The notes under the pieces are model-generated. The model was not told the origin of the DNA. It did not search any database and saw nothing but the letters and a program-made list of their open reading frames with translations. Both the position numbers and the translations under genes were made by a program. A DNA stretch of 64,000 nt from an uncultured Bermanella sp. Its GTDB lineage: Bacteria > Pseudomonadota > Gammaproteobacteria > Pseudomonadales > Oceanobacteraceae. Position 1 is the stretch's first letter. Every line of letters begins with the position of its first letter. Location of the stretch: assembly GCA_913058575.1 (NCBI GenBank), contig CAJXRF010000013.1, positions 18,104 to 82,103 of the forward strand, given 5' to 3'. Below are positions 1 through 9,149 of this stretch, one piece after another.

Positions 1-301
1 CAGAGATCTCAGTAACAGCATCTTTAGTACGAATAACCATGCTACGAATAACAGCATCGTTGAAACGGAAAGTGTTGTTTAGTTCTGCAAGAGTCTCGTT
101 ATCACATTCGATGTTCATAAGAACATAATGTGCTTTGTGAATCTTTTGAATTGGGTAAGCAAGGTGACGACGACCCCAATCTTCAAGACGGTGAATAGCA
201 CCACCTGAATCTTTGATAGAGGCTGTGTAACGCTCAACCATAGAGGCTACTTGTTCGCTTTGATCTGGGTGTACCAGAAATACTACTTCATAATGACGCA
301 T
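1..301 (-). CDS. rpsF: 30S ribosomal protein S6, C-terminal part cut by window edge
   Basis: Small-subunit protein S6 sits in the platform of the 30S ribosome next to S18. The visible N-terminal 100 residues begin [18 protein letters not shown] and contain the characteristic [11 protein letters not shown] and HYVLMNIEC segments. The gene runs off the left edge, so the C-terminus and the usual downstream rpsR are not seen. It starts at the ATG complementary to 299-301 and has a strong sigma-70 promoter at 430-458. Identity is certain from the conserved sequence. Confidence 0.97.
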   Translation of the reverse strand, partial: MRHYEVVFLVHPDQSEQVASMVERYTASIKDSGGAIHRLEDWGRRHLAYPIQKIHKAHYVLMNIECDNETLAELNNTFRFNDAVIRSMVIRTKDAVTEIS

Positions 302-429
302 AAAATGCTCCTTATGGGTTAATAGCCTTAAAGTTACACCTCTATAAATAAGAAGTGCCTCAAGGCAAGGAGGCCTGTTTTAGTCTGGAAAACACATGAG
401 ATGCGTAAGCCTATAAAACAGGGCCGCGT

Positions 430-458
430 ATTATGCACAAAAAAGCAACAACAGGCAA
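430..458 (-). promoter_or_regulatory. Sigma-70 promoter of rpsF
   Basis: On the minus strand a TTGCCT -35 box (453-458) is separated by exactly 17 bases from a CATAAT -10 box (430-435), followed by a GC-rich stretch. It lies about 130 bases upstream of the rpsF start with no gene between. Ribosomal protein operons commonly have a long leader, so the distance is acceptable. Seen directly; not tested. Confidence 0.65.
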
Positions 459-499
459 GAATTGTAAGGGGGGCTAGATTCTTTGGTTTTATGACTTAT

Positions 500-524
500 A
501 AACATGGCCTATCAAGCCATGTTT
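500..524. terminator. Hairpin upstream of rpsF, possible terminator
   Basis: A 9-bp perfect stem (AAACATGGC at 500-508, GCCATGTTT at 516-524) with a 7-base loop is followed on the plus side by AATTTT. A second hairpin, AAAGGCC/GGCCTTT at 549-567, lies just downstream of the Mpo1-like gene (minus strand) and could be its terminator. Neither has a strong T-run, so the terminator assignment is tentative. Confidence 0.4.
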
Positions 525-596
525 AATTTTAGGTACTTGCCAAAGATTAAAGGCCATGACGGCCTTTAGTCACATACAAAATCAGAGAAGTTAGTA

Positions 597-941
597 CTAG
601 CTCGCTAGCTTGTTTGTATCTTTAAAGTGCTCTTTAGGAAGGGAGAACGTATAAAACTGAAACAGCATCACCCAATCAGATAAGAAACTGTAAAGAGGGT
701 ATTTAAAGGTGGCAGGTTTATTATGCTCAAAAAAGAAATGCCCCACCCAAGCAAATCCATAGCCAATGACTGGCAATAGCCACAACAAAGAGTACTGCCC
801 CATCACCAGCGCATAGCCCAGCACACACAAGACGAGTGTACTGCCCACAAAGTGAAGATAGCGACAGGTCGGATTACTGTGTTCGCTTAAATAAAAAGCG
901 TAAAAATCTTTAAAGGTTTTGAACTCTTCAACGGTTTCCAT
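597..941 (-). CDS. Mpo1-like (DUF962) membrane protein
   Basis: A 114-residue integral membrane protein of the DUF962/Mpo1 family. In yeast, Mpo1 is an Fe(II)-dependent dioxygenase that alpha-oxidises 2-hydroxy fatty acids. The family hallmarks are present: H21 in SEHSN, H30 in YLHFVG, and H68 and H73 in GHFFFEHNKPATFKYPLYSF, which would hold the iron. Hydrophobic segments lie at about 34-47, 52-66 and 88-100. It is a single-gene unit, divergent from the cytochrome b561 gene. The bacterial substrate is not known; lipid-related oxidation is inference from the family. Confidence 0.85.
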   Translation of the reverse strand: METVEEFKTFKDFYAFYLSEHSNPTCRYLHFVGSTLVLCVLGYALVMGQYSLLWLLPVIGYGFAWVGHFFFEHNKPATFKYPLYSFLSDWVMLFQFYTFSLPKEHFKDTNKLAS

Positions 942-1197
942 ACTCTCACCTGCTTGTTGTTATTAATCACTTTATTATGCAGCCATTAGGGCTTTCTGCC
1001 AGTTGCAATTTGAGACGTACATTTCCCATTCGAGGACAAGCCATACAAGGCATGCCCAAAATAGAAAGATCATTGGAATGATTTTACTATATGAAAATAA
1101 ACATCTAAAAAACTGATTAAAACCCTCAAATTTTTGCCATTTTTAATCTACTGTCTTCAATATAAGATAACAAAACTCTCAATAGGGGCTGAGAAAC

Positions 1198-1734
1198 ATG
1201 AATTCCGTCGTCAATACCAAGTGGCCCGTAGGGTCACGCATATTACACTGGCTAAGTGCCCTGCTTATATTTGGGTTATTTGCCTTAGGTTACTGGATGC
1301 GCACCTTGGATTATTACCACCCTTGGTACCAGCAAGCCCCTGATTTACACAAGAGCTTTGGCATCCTGTTAGTGCTCATTATGCTAACTCGCATAGTTTG
1401 GCGCTTTGTCATTACTAAACCCGAACACCTAACCAGTCATAAACCATGGGAATTGAGACTAGCTCACATCATTCACTGGATTTTATATTTAGGCATTCTT
1501 TTAATTTTAATAACGGGCTATCTTATTGCTACGTCTGAAAATCGCCCCATTGAAGTTTTTGAGCTATTCAATGTACCGGCTGTGATACAGGCCTTTGAAG
1601 AACAAGAAGACATTGCTGGGTTTATTCATGAATGGGCGGCCTATGTAATAATGGCATTTGTCGGCCTCCACATTTTAGGCGCCCTTAAGCATCATTTTAT
1701 AGACAAAGATAAAACCCTAAAGCGCATGCTTTAA
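1198..1734 (+). CDS. cybB: Cytochrome b561
   Basis: A 178-residue inner-membrane di-heme cytochrome b of the CybB/YodB type, which passes electrons from the quinol pool or superoxide. Four hydrophobic helices are visible. Candidate heme ligands are H17 (RILHWLSA), H51 (DLHKSFG), and C-terminal histidines in FIHEWAAY and GLHILGALKHH. The start follows a gggGCTGAG-type ribosome site. It is 29 bases upstream of a yceI homologue, the same pairing as E. coli yceJ-yceI, so the two are almost certainly co-transcribed. Confidence 0.92.
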   Translation: MNSVVNTKWPVGSRILHWLSALLIFGLFALGYWMRTLDYYHPWYQQAPDLHKSFGILLVLIMLTRIVWRFVITKPEHLTSHKPWELRLAHIIHWILYLGILLILITGYLIATSENRPIEVFELFNVPAVIQAFEEQEDIAGFIHEWAAYVIMAFVGLHILGALKHHFIDKDKTLKRML

Positions 1735-1763
1735 CTCAACCTAACCATAACTAGGAGCAACAC

Positions 1764-2342
1764 ATGAAAATCAAACTAAAAACCACACTAGCCGCTATTG
1801 CCTTAACACTCAGCAGTTCACTCTGGGCTGGCGAGCAGTATCAAATTGATACCAAAGGCATGCATGCTGCTATTGAATTCAAGATTAAACATTTAGGCAT
1901 TAGTTGGTTAAAAGGCAACTTTAACGACTTTAGTGGTGAGTTTAGTTTTGATGAAAAGAACCCTGCAGCATCTAACGTAGAAGTGTCCATTAACACAGCC
2001 AGCCTAGACAGTAATCATGGCGAGCGTGATAAGCACTTACGTAGCAAAGATTTCTTAGATGTTAAAAAATTTCCAAAAGCCTCTTTCAAAAGCACTAAAG
2101 TGGTGAGCACTGGGGACGGCACCGCTAAGATTCACGGCGACTTAACCCTACACGGCGTTACTAAAAACATCGTTATTGACGCTAAACAAATTGGTGCAGG
2201 TAATGATCCATGGGGCGGTTTCCGTCGTGGTTTTGAAGGGTCTACAAAAATTTCACTGCATGACTTCAAAATTGACTTTAATCTAGGCCCCGCCTCTAAA
2301 GAAGTTGAATTAAATCTATATGTGGAAGGTATTCGTAAGTAA
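1764..2342 (+). CDS. yceI: YceI family periplasmic lipid-binding protein
   Basis: A 192-residue secreted protein with a signal peptide ending SSLWA-GEQ near residue 22. The mature part is the YceI lipocalin-like beta-barrel that binds polyisoprenoid or quinone-like lipids. The conserved core is visible: [20 protein letters not shown], the [20 protein letters not shown] segment and DLTLHGVTK. It is the second gene of the cytochrome b561 unit, consistent with a role near isoprenoid quinones; that role is inference. A strong bidirectional terminator follows immediately. Confidence 0.95.
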   Translation: MKIKLKTTLAAIALTLSSSLWAGEQYQIDTKGMHAAIEFKIKHLGISWLKGNFNDFSGEFSFDEKNPAASNVEVSINTASLDSNHGERDKHLRSKDFLDVKKFPKASFKSTKVVSTGDGTAKIHGDLTLHGVTKNIVIDAKQIGAGNDPWGGFRRGFEGSTKISLHDFKIDFNLGPASKEVELNLYVEGIRK

Positions 2343-2363
2343 TTCGAACACATTTCAATAAAT

Positions 2364-2400
2364 AAAAAAGGGGAGCCTAATTATTAGGCTCCCCTTTTTT
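2364..2400. terminator. Bidirectional rho-independent terminator
   Basis: A 17-bp perfect inverted repeat, AAAAAAGGGGAGCCTAA (2364-2380) and TTAGGCTCCCCTTTTTT (2384-2400), has a 3-base loop and gives a T-run in both directions. It separates the convergent yceI and BASS transporter genes. Confidence 0.93.
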
Positions 2401-2420
2401 ATTTCAGTTAAATTTACTGT

Positions 2421-3296
2421 TTAAGCTGTTGCTTCAACATTTGATTTACGATTTAAAACCCAAGCAAATACAGCCCCTGTTACAAACATAATTAAAGAAT
2501 AACAAGTAGCTGCAATAGCCATTTCAGTATTTTGTAAAAGCGTTAATGCAATCACAATCGCTAACGTGCCATTTTGAAAGCCCACCTCTATGGAAATGGC
2601 TTTGCTTTGCGCTTCGTTCAAATTAGCTAACTTGGCTAAGCCATAACCAAATATCATGCAGGAAATATTTAACAATAACGAAGCGATACCCGCTTGAGAA
2701 AAGTAGTCAGCCATTTGGTTAATGTTTTTCATCACGATGCCGGCCACAATAAGCAACAAGAATACTACCGAAAAAATCTTAACTGGATTTTCAGCTCTAG
2801 CAGAAAAGCTAGGTTTATAGCGATTAATCAACATTCCTAAACCAATAGGAATAATAGTAATCACTACCAATTGAATAATGGTTTTTAATACAGGTAACTC
2901 AATTTGTTGCCCTGCCCCCATAACAAGCCCCATAAAGATTACAATCATAAAGGGTACGGTGAATGGCGCTAAGAGGCTCACCACGGATGTTAAGGTGACA
3001 GAAAGTGCGATATCCCCTTTGGCTAAAAACGTGTAAAGATTGGATGTAGTACCGCCAGGACAAAGGGCTAAAATCAAAACCCCCATGGCAAGCGCGCCAT
3101 TTAAATCTAAAGCCAATACGATAATATAAGCCAGTAAAGGCAACATAAGCATTTGTGCCACGATTCCCAATACCACTGCCTTGGGTTTAGAAGCGACCAA
3201 CTTAAAATCAGCAAGCTTTAGTGACAATCCCATGCCTAACATAATAATAAACAGGGCGGCGGGTAACACCACCTGAACCAGTAAATCTGCTTTCAT
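2421..3296 (-). CDS. Bile acid:sodium symporter (BASS) family transporter
   Basis: A 291-residue inner-membrane transporter with about nine to ten hydrophobic helices. The BASS signature CPGGTTSNLYTFLAKGD is followed by the conserved ALSVTLTSVVSLLAPFTVP. BASS proteins import organic anions with sodium; the substrate here is unknown. The frame is open to 3386 (321 residues), but the extra N-terminus is not transporter-like. The ATG at 3294-3296 has GGAGAG six bases upstream, so that start is chosen. It is monocistronic and convergent with yceI. Confidence 0.85.
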   Translation of the reverse strand: MKADLLVQVVLPAALFIIMLGMGLSLKLADFKLVASKPKAVVLGIVAQMLMLPLLAYIIVLALDLNGALAMGVLILALCPGGTTSNLYTFLAKGDIALSVTLTSVVSLLAPFTVPFMIVIFMGLVMGAGQQIELPVLKTIIQLVVITIIPIGLGMLINRYKPSFSARAENPVKIFSVVFLLLIVAGIVMKNINQMADYFSQAGIASLLLNISCMIFGYGLAKLANLNEAQSKAISIEVGFQNGTLAIVIALTLLQNTEMAIAATCYSLIMFVTGAVFAWVLNRKSNVEATA

Positions 3297-3408
3297 AACA
3301 CTCTCCGACTTTTTTATTATCGAAGCAGCATAACGATTTAGGCAATCCGTGCCAACACCCATAAACATATTGGCCAATTTTGCCATTATGTTTGTGGATG
3401 TATTGTCA

Positions 3409-4374
3409 TTAGCGGGTCATTTTTTTAACGAAGACCACCACAAATAAAGCCAGAGTAAAACTGCCCACAAATGCTTCGATGGCCGCCACAACTCGACTTG
3501 ACCCCAATGGTACTAAATCTCCATAACCCAAGGTTGTAAAGGTCACCACGCTGAAATACATCACCTTTACTAGCGAAGTAAGATTATCCCACAGGGACGC
3601 AGCGGTATTAAATACCAAAGTATGTCCCCCCTCAGAGATACCGAGAACAAAATAAAATAAGCCGCAAATAAGAATGAAGCTAAGGGACACCAATATGACT
3701 CGTAATGGCCTTTCGCCATAACCACAAAATACATCTACCAGTTTTGAAATGCCTCGCTCAAACGACCAGCTAGGCATTTGATAGCGACGCATAATCATTT
3801 CTTCATAAAAAAAGTAGCCCGCCAATTCAAACAACCCTTGTAACTCGCTGACTTTTCGCAAGTTACGGCAAATTTCCTCTGCCTGCTCGAAAAAATCAAT
3901 TGATTCCTGCAGGCGACCGGCATTAGCGGCCTCGATGCCTTTATCTTCATGCAGCAGTTGCTTGCCCCACTCTACATTTTCAATTTTCGCACCGTCCAGG
4001 CGCGCCCCCAGCAGGTTAACTTTTTTCAAACAGGCAAAGTGTAAATTGGCTTCTCGACAGTCAGCCTTCATTAATGACGCTTCGGTAAGATCAATTCGAA
4101 ATAAGTGAGCGTTGCGTAAATTGGCTCGATACAAGTCGGCCCGAGCCAATGAGTAATTTTCTTTAGTGCCATGGCAGACTAAATTTATGCCCTCTAGATT
4201 CGCGCGCTTTAAAGAAGCCCCTTCCATACAATGGCCAGCTTTAATAACTTTTTCTAAGGATTCGGCTAAATTTTTGCCCGACTTATCTATGGTAGGGTCA
4301 TGCCAATAACAAAAGCCCTGACCTTCATCTTTTAGCTGGCATTTATGCCCATCACGAAATAAATACACACACAT
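3409..4374 (-). CDS. Pentapeptide-repeat / two-TM potassium channel fusion
   Basis: A 321-residue protein in three parts. Residues 1-26 hold a Cys/His cluster (C2, C12, C22, H25; spacing CX9CX9CX2H) that looks like a small metal site. Residues about 52-135 carry pentapeptide repeats of the A(D/N)LXX type (LKRANLEG, ARADLYRANLRNAHL, LMKADCREANLH, LLGARLDGAKI). The C-terminus is a KcsA-like pore: a helix at about 226-246, the selectivity filter TTLGYGD at 280-286, and a helix at about 295-316. The middle (about 140-215) is soluble. It is probably a potassium channel gated or anchored through its cytoplasmic domains; gating is inference. The ATG start has no clear ribosome site. Confidence 0.82.
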   Translation of the reverse strand: MCVYLFRDGHKCQLKDEGQGFCYWHDPTIDKSGKNLAESLEKVIKAGHCMEGASLKRANLEGINLVCHGTKENYSLARADLYRANLRNAHLFRIDLTEASLMKADCREANLHFACLKKVNLLGARLDGAKIENVEWGKQLLHEDKGIEAANAGRLQESIDFFEQAEEICRNLRKVSELQGLFELAGYFFYEEMIMRRYQMPSWSFERGISKLVDVFCGYGERPLRVILVSLSFILICGLFYFVLGISEGGHTLVFNTAASLWDNLTSLVKVMYFSVVTFTTLGYGDLVPLGSSRVVAAIEAFVGSFTLALFVVVFVKKMTR

Positions 4375-4526
4375 GGAAACAACTCAGATAGCACTTACCT
4401 TGAGTGTAGATCACATACTGACATTGGATATATTCGAAAATAGAATTGAGATAGATAGAAGGATAAACAGAGAGGGAGATCGCTTCGCAATAGAAGCGAT
4501 ACAAGCCCAATAAAGGGCTTTAAATA

Positions 4527-5009
4527 TTAATGATTACAGCTAGGACTATGGATATGACCATGCTCTAATTCATCTTCGTTGGCATCGCGAATTTCTTGAA
4601 TTTCGCCAGAAAATGCCAATGGAATACCAGCAAGAGGATGGTTAGAATCGATCGTCACCATGTCATCAACGACTTTAGTCACTTCAACCACAACTGGGCC
4701 ACTTGGACCATCAGCAGTGAACTCCATGCCTACATCTACTTTATCAATGCCTTCAAAAGCAGCCTTTGGCACTTCTTGAACCAATGCTTCATCACGAACG
4801 CCATAGCCTTCTTCAGCCGATACGTTCACTTCGTATTTATCGCCCACTTTTTTACCCGCAAGCGCGCTCTCTAGCCCAGGAACAAGGTTATTAAAACCGT
4901 GTAAGTAAACTAATGGCTCGCCGCCCACTGAAGATTCAATCACTTCTTGGGTATCGGCATTTTTAACGGTGAATTCTATGGTAACGACTTTTTTATCTTC
5001 AATGGTCAT
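4527..5009 (-). CDS. slyD: FKBP-type peptidyl-prolyl isomerase, SlyD-like
   Basis: A 160-residue cytoplasmic proline isomerase and chaperone. The FKBP fold is split by an insert-in-flap domain: MTIEDKKVVTIEFTVK, then EPLVYLHGFNNLVPGLESALAGK, the flap region about 75-125, and DSNHPLAGIPLAFSGEI. A short metal-binding tail, EHGHIHSPSCNH, supplies His and Cys ligands as in SlyD, though it is much shorter than the E. coli tail. SlyD assists folding and nickel delivery. It is monocistronic; a TTGTGA/TATAGA-like promoter with an 18-base spacer lies near 5045-5075 on the minus strand. Confidence 0.9.
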   Translation of the reverse strand: MTIEDKKVVTIEFTVKNADTQEVIESSVGGEPLVYLHGFNNLVPGLESALAGKKVGDKYEVNVSAEEGYGVRDEALVQEVPKAAFEGIDKVDVGMEFTADGPSGPVVVEVTKVVDDMVTIDSNHPLAGIPLAFSGEIQEIRDANEDELEHGHIHSPSCNH

Positions 5010-5169
5010 AACAATCTCTTTCTAACGAATCTCTAATTTTAATTAAGAAGTATCTTCTATAAACCCTAGTTAATGTTCTTCACAAATCTAGCGGTTTTAA
5101 TCTATGAAAAATACTTAGCATATCGGCTGCCTAGAATGTCGTTAATCGTCATTCCCAGCATGCTTCGAT

Positions 5170-5290
5170 ACCGTTCATCCTTGAACGTGCCTTGTGTAAT
5201 GCTCCAGACAAACTCAAGATACCGTTCATCCTTGAACGTGCCTTGTGTAATGCTCCAGGCAAACTCAAGATACCGTTCATCCTTGAACGT
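5170..5290. repeat. 51-bp direct repeat, 2.4 copies
   Basis: Copies start at 5170, 5221 and 5272 (the last only 19 bases). The first two differ by one base (agac/aggc). Each copy begins with ACCGTTCATCCTTGAACGT, which contains a 6-bp inverted repeat CGTTCA/TGAACG around TCCT. Each copy can therefore form a small hairpin. Confidence 0.92.
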
Positions 5291-5324
5291 AAAAAACCTA
5301 CCGAGACGTATCTTGGTAGGTTTT
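5291..5324 (-). terminator. Rho-independent terminator of pnp
   Basis: Arms AAAACCTACCGAGA (5293-5306) and TCTTGGTAGGTTTT (5311-5324) pair over 14 bp with one wobble and a 4-base loop. On the minus strand the hairpin is followed by six T. It lies 45 bases past the pnp stop codon. Confidence 0.88.
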
Positions 5325-5368
5325 CAATAGTATTAAATAATTAATATTGCCTATTTAAAGGGCGTTAA

Positions 5369-7456
5369 TTATTCAATGCCTTTCATGGTCAACTTAATGC
5401 GACCTTTGTTATCAACGTCTAGTACTTTAACCTTGATCGTCTGGCCTTCTTTTAGGAAGTCAGATACATTCTCAACGCGCTCATCAGAGATTTGCGAGAT
5501 GTGAACTAGGCCGTCCTTACCAGGCAATACGTTTACAAAGGCACCAAAATCAACAATCTTGTTAACTTTACCGTTGTAGATAGTACCCACTTCCGCTTCA
5601 GCTGTTACGGCTTCAAACATGCCTTTGGCTTTTTCTGCGGCTACTTTAGTTAGCGCGAAAATGCTGATAAGACCTGTATCGCCGATATCAACGTCTGCAC
5701 CGGTTTCGTCACAGATACCACGGATCGTTGCGCCGCCTTTACCAATTGCTTCAGCGATTTTATCGGAAGGAATTTTAAGAGTCAGGTAAGTTGGAGCGTT
5801 ATCAGGCATTTCTGAACGGTGCGTTGGCATGACTTCGTTCATTTGCTTCAAGATAGTAATACGCGCGTCAAGAGCCTGCTCTAGTGCAATCTCCATGATC
5901 TCTTCAGTAATACCTTGGATTTTAATATCCATCTGTAAAGCAGTAATACCCGCTTCAGAACCGGCTACTTTAAAGTCCATGTCGCCTAAGTGATCTTCAT
6001 CACCCAAGATATCGGTAAGAACAGTGAACTTATCACCTTCTTTAACCAAGCCCATGGCGATACCAGCAACTGGTGCTTTAATCGGTACACCTGCATCCAT
6101 TAACGCAAGAGACGCGGTACATACAGAAGCCATTGAAGACGAACCGTTAGATTCAGTAATTTCCGATACCATACGCACTGTGTATGGGAATTCTTCAACA
6201 CTTGGCATCATGGCTTGAATACCACGACGGGCTAAACGACCGTGACCAATTTCACGACGACCCGGTGCGCCCATACGACCACACTCACCTACAGAGTAAG
6301 GAGGGAAGTTGTAATGGAACATGAAGTTGTCTTTGATCACTTCGTGTAAAAATTCAACGGTTTGCGCGTCACGGGTAGAACCCAAAGTCACGGTACCAAT
6401 TGACTGAGTTTCACCACGGGTGAACAATGCAGAACCGTGTGGTCCTTTCAATACGTTAACCTGAATATTCAGGTCACGAACGGTTTTACCATCACGGCCA
6501 TCAATACGAGGCTCGCCATTTACGATGCGAGTACGTACCACTTCTTTTTGAAGCTTTTTGAACATGTTTGAAACTTCTTCACCGTTTCCGGCTTCTTCAG
6601 ATACAAACTGCTCTTTTACTTTCGCGTTAACGACATCGATCAAGTCGTAACGAGCCATTTTGTCGCTGGTCTGATAGGCCGTAGCCACTTCTTCACCGGC
6701 AGCCGCTTTAATGTCTGCGTACAAAGCATCGTTAAAGGCTGGTGCAGTCCATTCCCAACGAGGTGTATTAACTTCAGCTGCAAATTCTTTAACAGCTGTT
6801 ACCACACACTGTAGCTCTTGGTGAGCGAACAATACCGCACCCAACATTTCGTCTTCGCTTAATTCTTTCGCTTCAGATTCAACCATTAATACGGCGTCGT
6901 CAGTACCGGCAACGGTCATGTCTAGCAAAGAAGTTTTTAGTTTTTCAAACTGAGGATTAATGAAGTAACCCTCTTCACGGGTATAACCCACACGAGCAGC
7001 ACCGATAGGGCCGTCGAAAGGGATACCTGAAATAGACAAACAAGCTGATGCACCAATCATCGCGGCGATATCAGGGTTATTCTCAACGTCAGCAGAAACA
7101 ACAGTGGTCACTAGCTGAACTTCGTTCATGTATCCAGCAGGAAACAATGGACGAATTGGACGGTCAATCAAACGACTTACTAAAGTTTCATTTTCGCTTG
7201 GACGGCTTTCACGCTTAATGTAGCCACCAGGAATTTTACCGGCAGCGTAATATTTTTCTTGATAGTTAACCGTTAATGGGAAAAAACCCTGGCCTGGCTT
7301 AGGTTCTTTTTTACCAACAACGGTAGCCAAAACTTGTACGTCACCCATGGTTACCAAAACGGCACCTGATGCCTGACGGGCAATACGGGCTGTTTCGATA
7401 GTGACTTCTTGGTCACCAAATTGAAAAGTCTTAGTGATTGGAGTTAGATCTAGCAT
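5369..7456 (-). CDS. pnp: Polyribonucleotide nucleotidyltransferase (PNPase)
   Basis: A 695-residue phosphorolytic 3'-5' exoribonuclease and degradosome component. Domain order is standard: first RNase PH domain (about 12-210), helical linker, second RNase PH domain (about 320-540, with [20 protein letters not shown] and the [21 protein letters not shown] segment), KH domain (about 554-612, [14 protein letters not shown]), and S1 domain (about 620-690, [19 protein letters not shown]). The AAGGAAG ribosome site precedes ATG. It lies downstream of rpsO behind a terminator, as in E. coli, where RNase III processing and autoregulation act on the leader; the 290-base leader here would allow that, but I did not find a convincing long stem. 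Confidence 0.98.
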   Translation of the reverse strand: MLDLTPITKTFQFGDQEVTIETARIARQASGAVLVTMGDVQVLATVVGKKEPKPGQGFFPLTVNYQEKYYAAGKIPGGYIKRESRPSENETLVSRLIDRPIRPLFPAGYMNEVQLVTTVVSADVENNPDIAAMIGASACLSISGIPFDGPIGAARVGYTREEGYFINPQFEKLKTSLLDMTVAGTDDAVLMVESEAKELSEDEMLGAVLFAHQELQCVVTAVKEFAAEVNTPRWEWTAPAFNDALYADIKAAAGEEVATAYQTSDKMARYDLIDVVNAKVKEQFVSEEAGNGEEVSNMFKKLQKEVVRTRIVNGEPRIDGRDGKTVRDLNIQVNVLKGPHGSALFTRGETQSIGTVTLGSTRDAQTVEFLHEVIKDNFMFHYNFPPYSVGECGRMGAPGRREIGHGRLARRGIQAMMPSVEEFPYTVRMVSEITESNGSSSMASVCTASLALMDAGVPIKAPVAGIAMGLVKEGDKFTVLTDILGDEDHLGDMDFKVAGSEAGITALQMDIKIQGITEEIMEIALEQALDARITILKQMNEVMPTHRSEMPDNAPTYLTLKIPSDKIAEAIGKGGATIRGICDETGADVDIGDTGLISIFALTKVAAEKAKGMFEAVTAEAEVGTIYNGKVNKIVDFGAFVNVLPGKDGLVHISQISDERVENVSDFLKEGQTIKVKVLDVDNKGRIKLTMKGIE

Positions 7457-7704
7457 ATGCTTCCTTTATGATTTTTTGAAACATGTCTTTTATAAATGAA
7501 CTGCCCTTCCAAGCATTAGCCCTTTCTCTACCGCGATAGAACTCATATTTGAGTGATCAGGTGAAAAGGCGAATGGGTAGAAACACAGTATTTTTATATA
7601 AGGTAAGGTTCCAATTATTTATTTAACTTCTTAACAGAGTAATCATTTTTGTTACTACTGCGATTTTTTTGTTCATTAAAATTGTAATAAACAAAAAGCA
7701 AAAA

Positions 7705-7727
7705 GCAAAAACCCCCGTGAGGGGGTT
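7705..7727 (-). terminator. Rho-independent terminator of rpsO
   Basis: Arms AACCCCC (7710-7716) and GGGGGTT (7721-7727) around GTGA. On the minus strand the hairpin runs into TTTTTGCTTTTTGC. It sits 20 bases after rpsO, so only part of the transcript continues into pnp. Confidence 0.9.
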
Positions 7728-7747
7728 AAAGCACTTTACAAACTATC

Positions 7748-8017
7748 TTAGCGACGTAGGCCTAGACGTTTGATCAAAGAAGCGTAACGAGAAACGTCTT
7801 TACGCTTTAGGTAATCCAACAATTTACGACGTTGGTTTACCATGCGGATCAAGCCACGACGAGAGTGGTGATCACCTTTGTTTTCTTTAAAGTGTGGCTG
7901 AAGACCGTTGATGTTGTGAGTCAACAAAGCAACTTGTACTTCTGGAGAACCAGTGTCGCCTTCAGCAGTTTGGTATTCTTTAACAATGCCAGCTTTTACT
8001 TCAGCATTTAATGCCAT
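7748..8017 (-). CDS. rpsO: 30S ribosomal protein S15
   Basis: An 89-residue primary 16S rRNA-binding protein of the 30S platform. Full-length match to the family, with [23 protein letters not shown] and [13 protein letters not shown] and LLDYLKRKD segments that contact rRNA helices. The ribosome site TTGAGGAAATTATC precedes ATG. It is 121 bases downstream of truB and upstream of pnp, the conserved order. Confidence 0.98.
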   Translation of the reverse strand: MALNAEVKAGIVKEYQTAEGDTGSPEVQVALLTHNINGLQPHFKENKGDHHSRRGLIRMVNQRRKLLDYLKRKDVSRYASLIKRLGLRR

Positions 8018-8138
8018 GATAATTTCCTCAATAGTATATGCGTTAATATCGTTTAAGGAGAGTATCCACCGTGCATATAAACAGTGGTATTCACCAAGCT
8101 AGTACAAGACTAGCCCCAGATTCAGATAAACCCAAACT

Positions 8139-9149
8139 CTAGAGTTGTGGCATACCATTCACCTGTAGCAAACGATTGGGTTTCACCAAACCGCCTGCTT
8201 TAAGCTCTGCTAATCCCAGTAAGAAGTCATATTTGGCCCCTTGTGGAAAATCGCGAACGCGCAATTGTACCTGAGCAAGAGATAACCCGCTAGCCTCGTG
8301 TAAGCCATTATTAGCAAGGTCTTGGTTAGTTAATGTGATCGGTCGGCCATAGGTGATGTCATCGGCCTGACTCATATTCACATATATAATAGGCACACCC
8401 TCTATTGCGGTGTAAGAGGCCAGCAAACGGTCGTCTAACGGCGCGTAGTCGCCACTCTCAGCGGCCTCGCGCATGGTTTCTAGCTCTTCAAGAGTGACCA
8501 TCATTTCCTGACTGTAAGGCCCAGCACCTAAACGACGCAGTACAGCCACATAACCTAATGTGCCTAACGCTTTACTAATATCTTCTGCAAGACTACGTAT
8601 ATAGGTTCCCTTGGATACGGTCACATCAAGCTCTAGCCAATCAGAACCAAAGTCGATTAAAGAAAGCTTATGAATGGTAACTTGACGAGCTTTTTTCTTA
8701 ATGTCGTATTCAATACCCTTACGGGCCAGCTCGTATAATTTACGGCCATCCACTTTCAAGGCACTGTACATGGGAGGAATCTGGGTGATTTCACCTCTAA
8801 ACTGGGCAAGAACCGCTTCTATATCGGAGGCGTTGAAATCAGGAATATCGCAAGTACCTAGGGTATCGCCTTCCACATCAGCAGTAGAGCGAGATTCGCC
8901 TAGCTGAACTCGGGTGGTATAACGCTTATCACTGTCTAACAGGCCTTGACTAAATTTAGTTGCACCTCCCAAACAAATAGGCAATACACCCGTGGCGATA
9001 GGGTCAAGAGCCCCTGTGTGACCCGCTTTGGCAGCACCATATAAGTGTTTTACTTTCTGTAAAACACGGTTTGAGGTCATGCCTGGCGGTTTATCTATTA
9101 CTAAAATGCCGCTAATTTGCCGACCTTTCTTAACTCTGTTTGTAGCCAC
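8139..9149 (-). CDS. truB: tRNA pseudouridine-55 synthase TruB
   Basis: A 336-residue enzyme that isomerises U55 in the T-loop of all elongator tRNAs. The catalytic aspartate is D49 in GHTGALDPIATGVLPICLG. The conserved YTTRVQLGESRSTADVEG-type segment, PPMYSALKVDGRKLYELAR and KGTYIRSLAEDI follow. It starts with GTG at 9147-9149, overlapping the TAG stop of rbfA by one base, so translation is likely coupled. At 336 residues it is somewhat longer than the E. coli protein (314), mainly in the C-terminal half. Confidence 0.96.
   Translation of the reverse strand: MATNRVKKGRQISGILVIDKPPGMTSNRVLQKVKHLYGAAKAGHTGALDPIATGVLPICLGGATKFSQGLLDSDKRYTTRVQLGESRSTADVEGDTLGTCDIPDFNASDIEAVLAQFRGEITQIPPMYSALKVDGRKLYELARKGIEYDIKKKARQVTIHKLSLIDFGSDWLELDVTVSKGTYIRSLAEDISKALGTLGYVAVLRRLGAGPYSQEMMVTLEELETMREAAESGDYAPLDDRLLASYTAIEGVPIIYVNMSQADDITYGRPITLTNQDLANNGLHEASGLSLAQVQLRVRDFPQGAKYDFLLGLAELKAGGLVKPNRLLQVNGMPQL

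Larger units (their letters stand above)
5010..5368. other. Intergenic region with 51-bp tandem repeats between slyD and pnp
   Basis: A 359-base gap. It holds the slyD upstream region (5010-5160), a 51-bp direct repeat array (5170-5290) and the pnp terminator (5291-5324). The plus-strand frame 5073-5330 is open only because the repeat length is a multiple of three; I do not call it a gene. Confidence 0.8.

Noticed and set aside
2421..3386. Longer start for the BASS transporter
   Set aside because: The first 30 residues are not transporter-like and there is no ribosome site at 3386.
5170..5290. CRISPR-like array
   Set aside because: The whole 51-bp unit is repeated with no variable spacers, and there are no cas genes.
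5073..5330. 85-residue frame with 17-residue internal repeats
   Set aside because: It exists only because the 51-bp DNA repeat is a multiple of three. There is no clear ribosome site and it runs into the pnp terminator.
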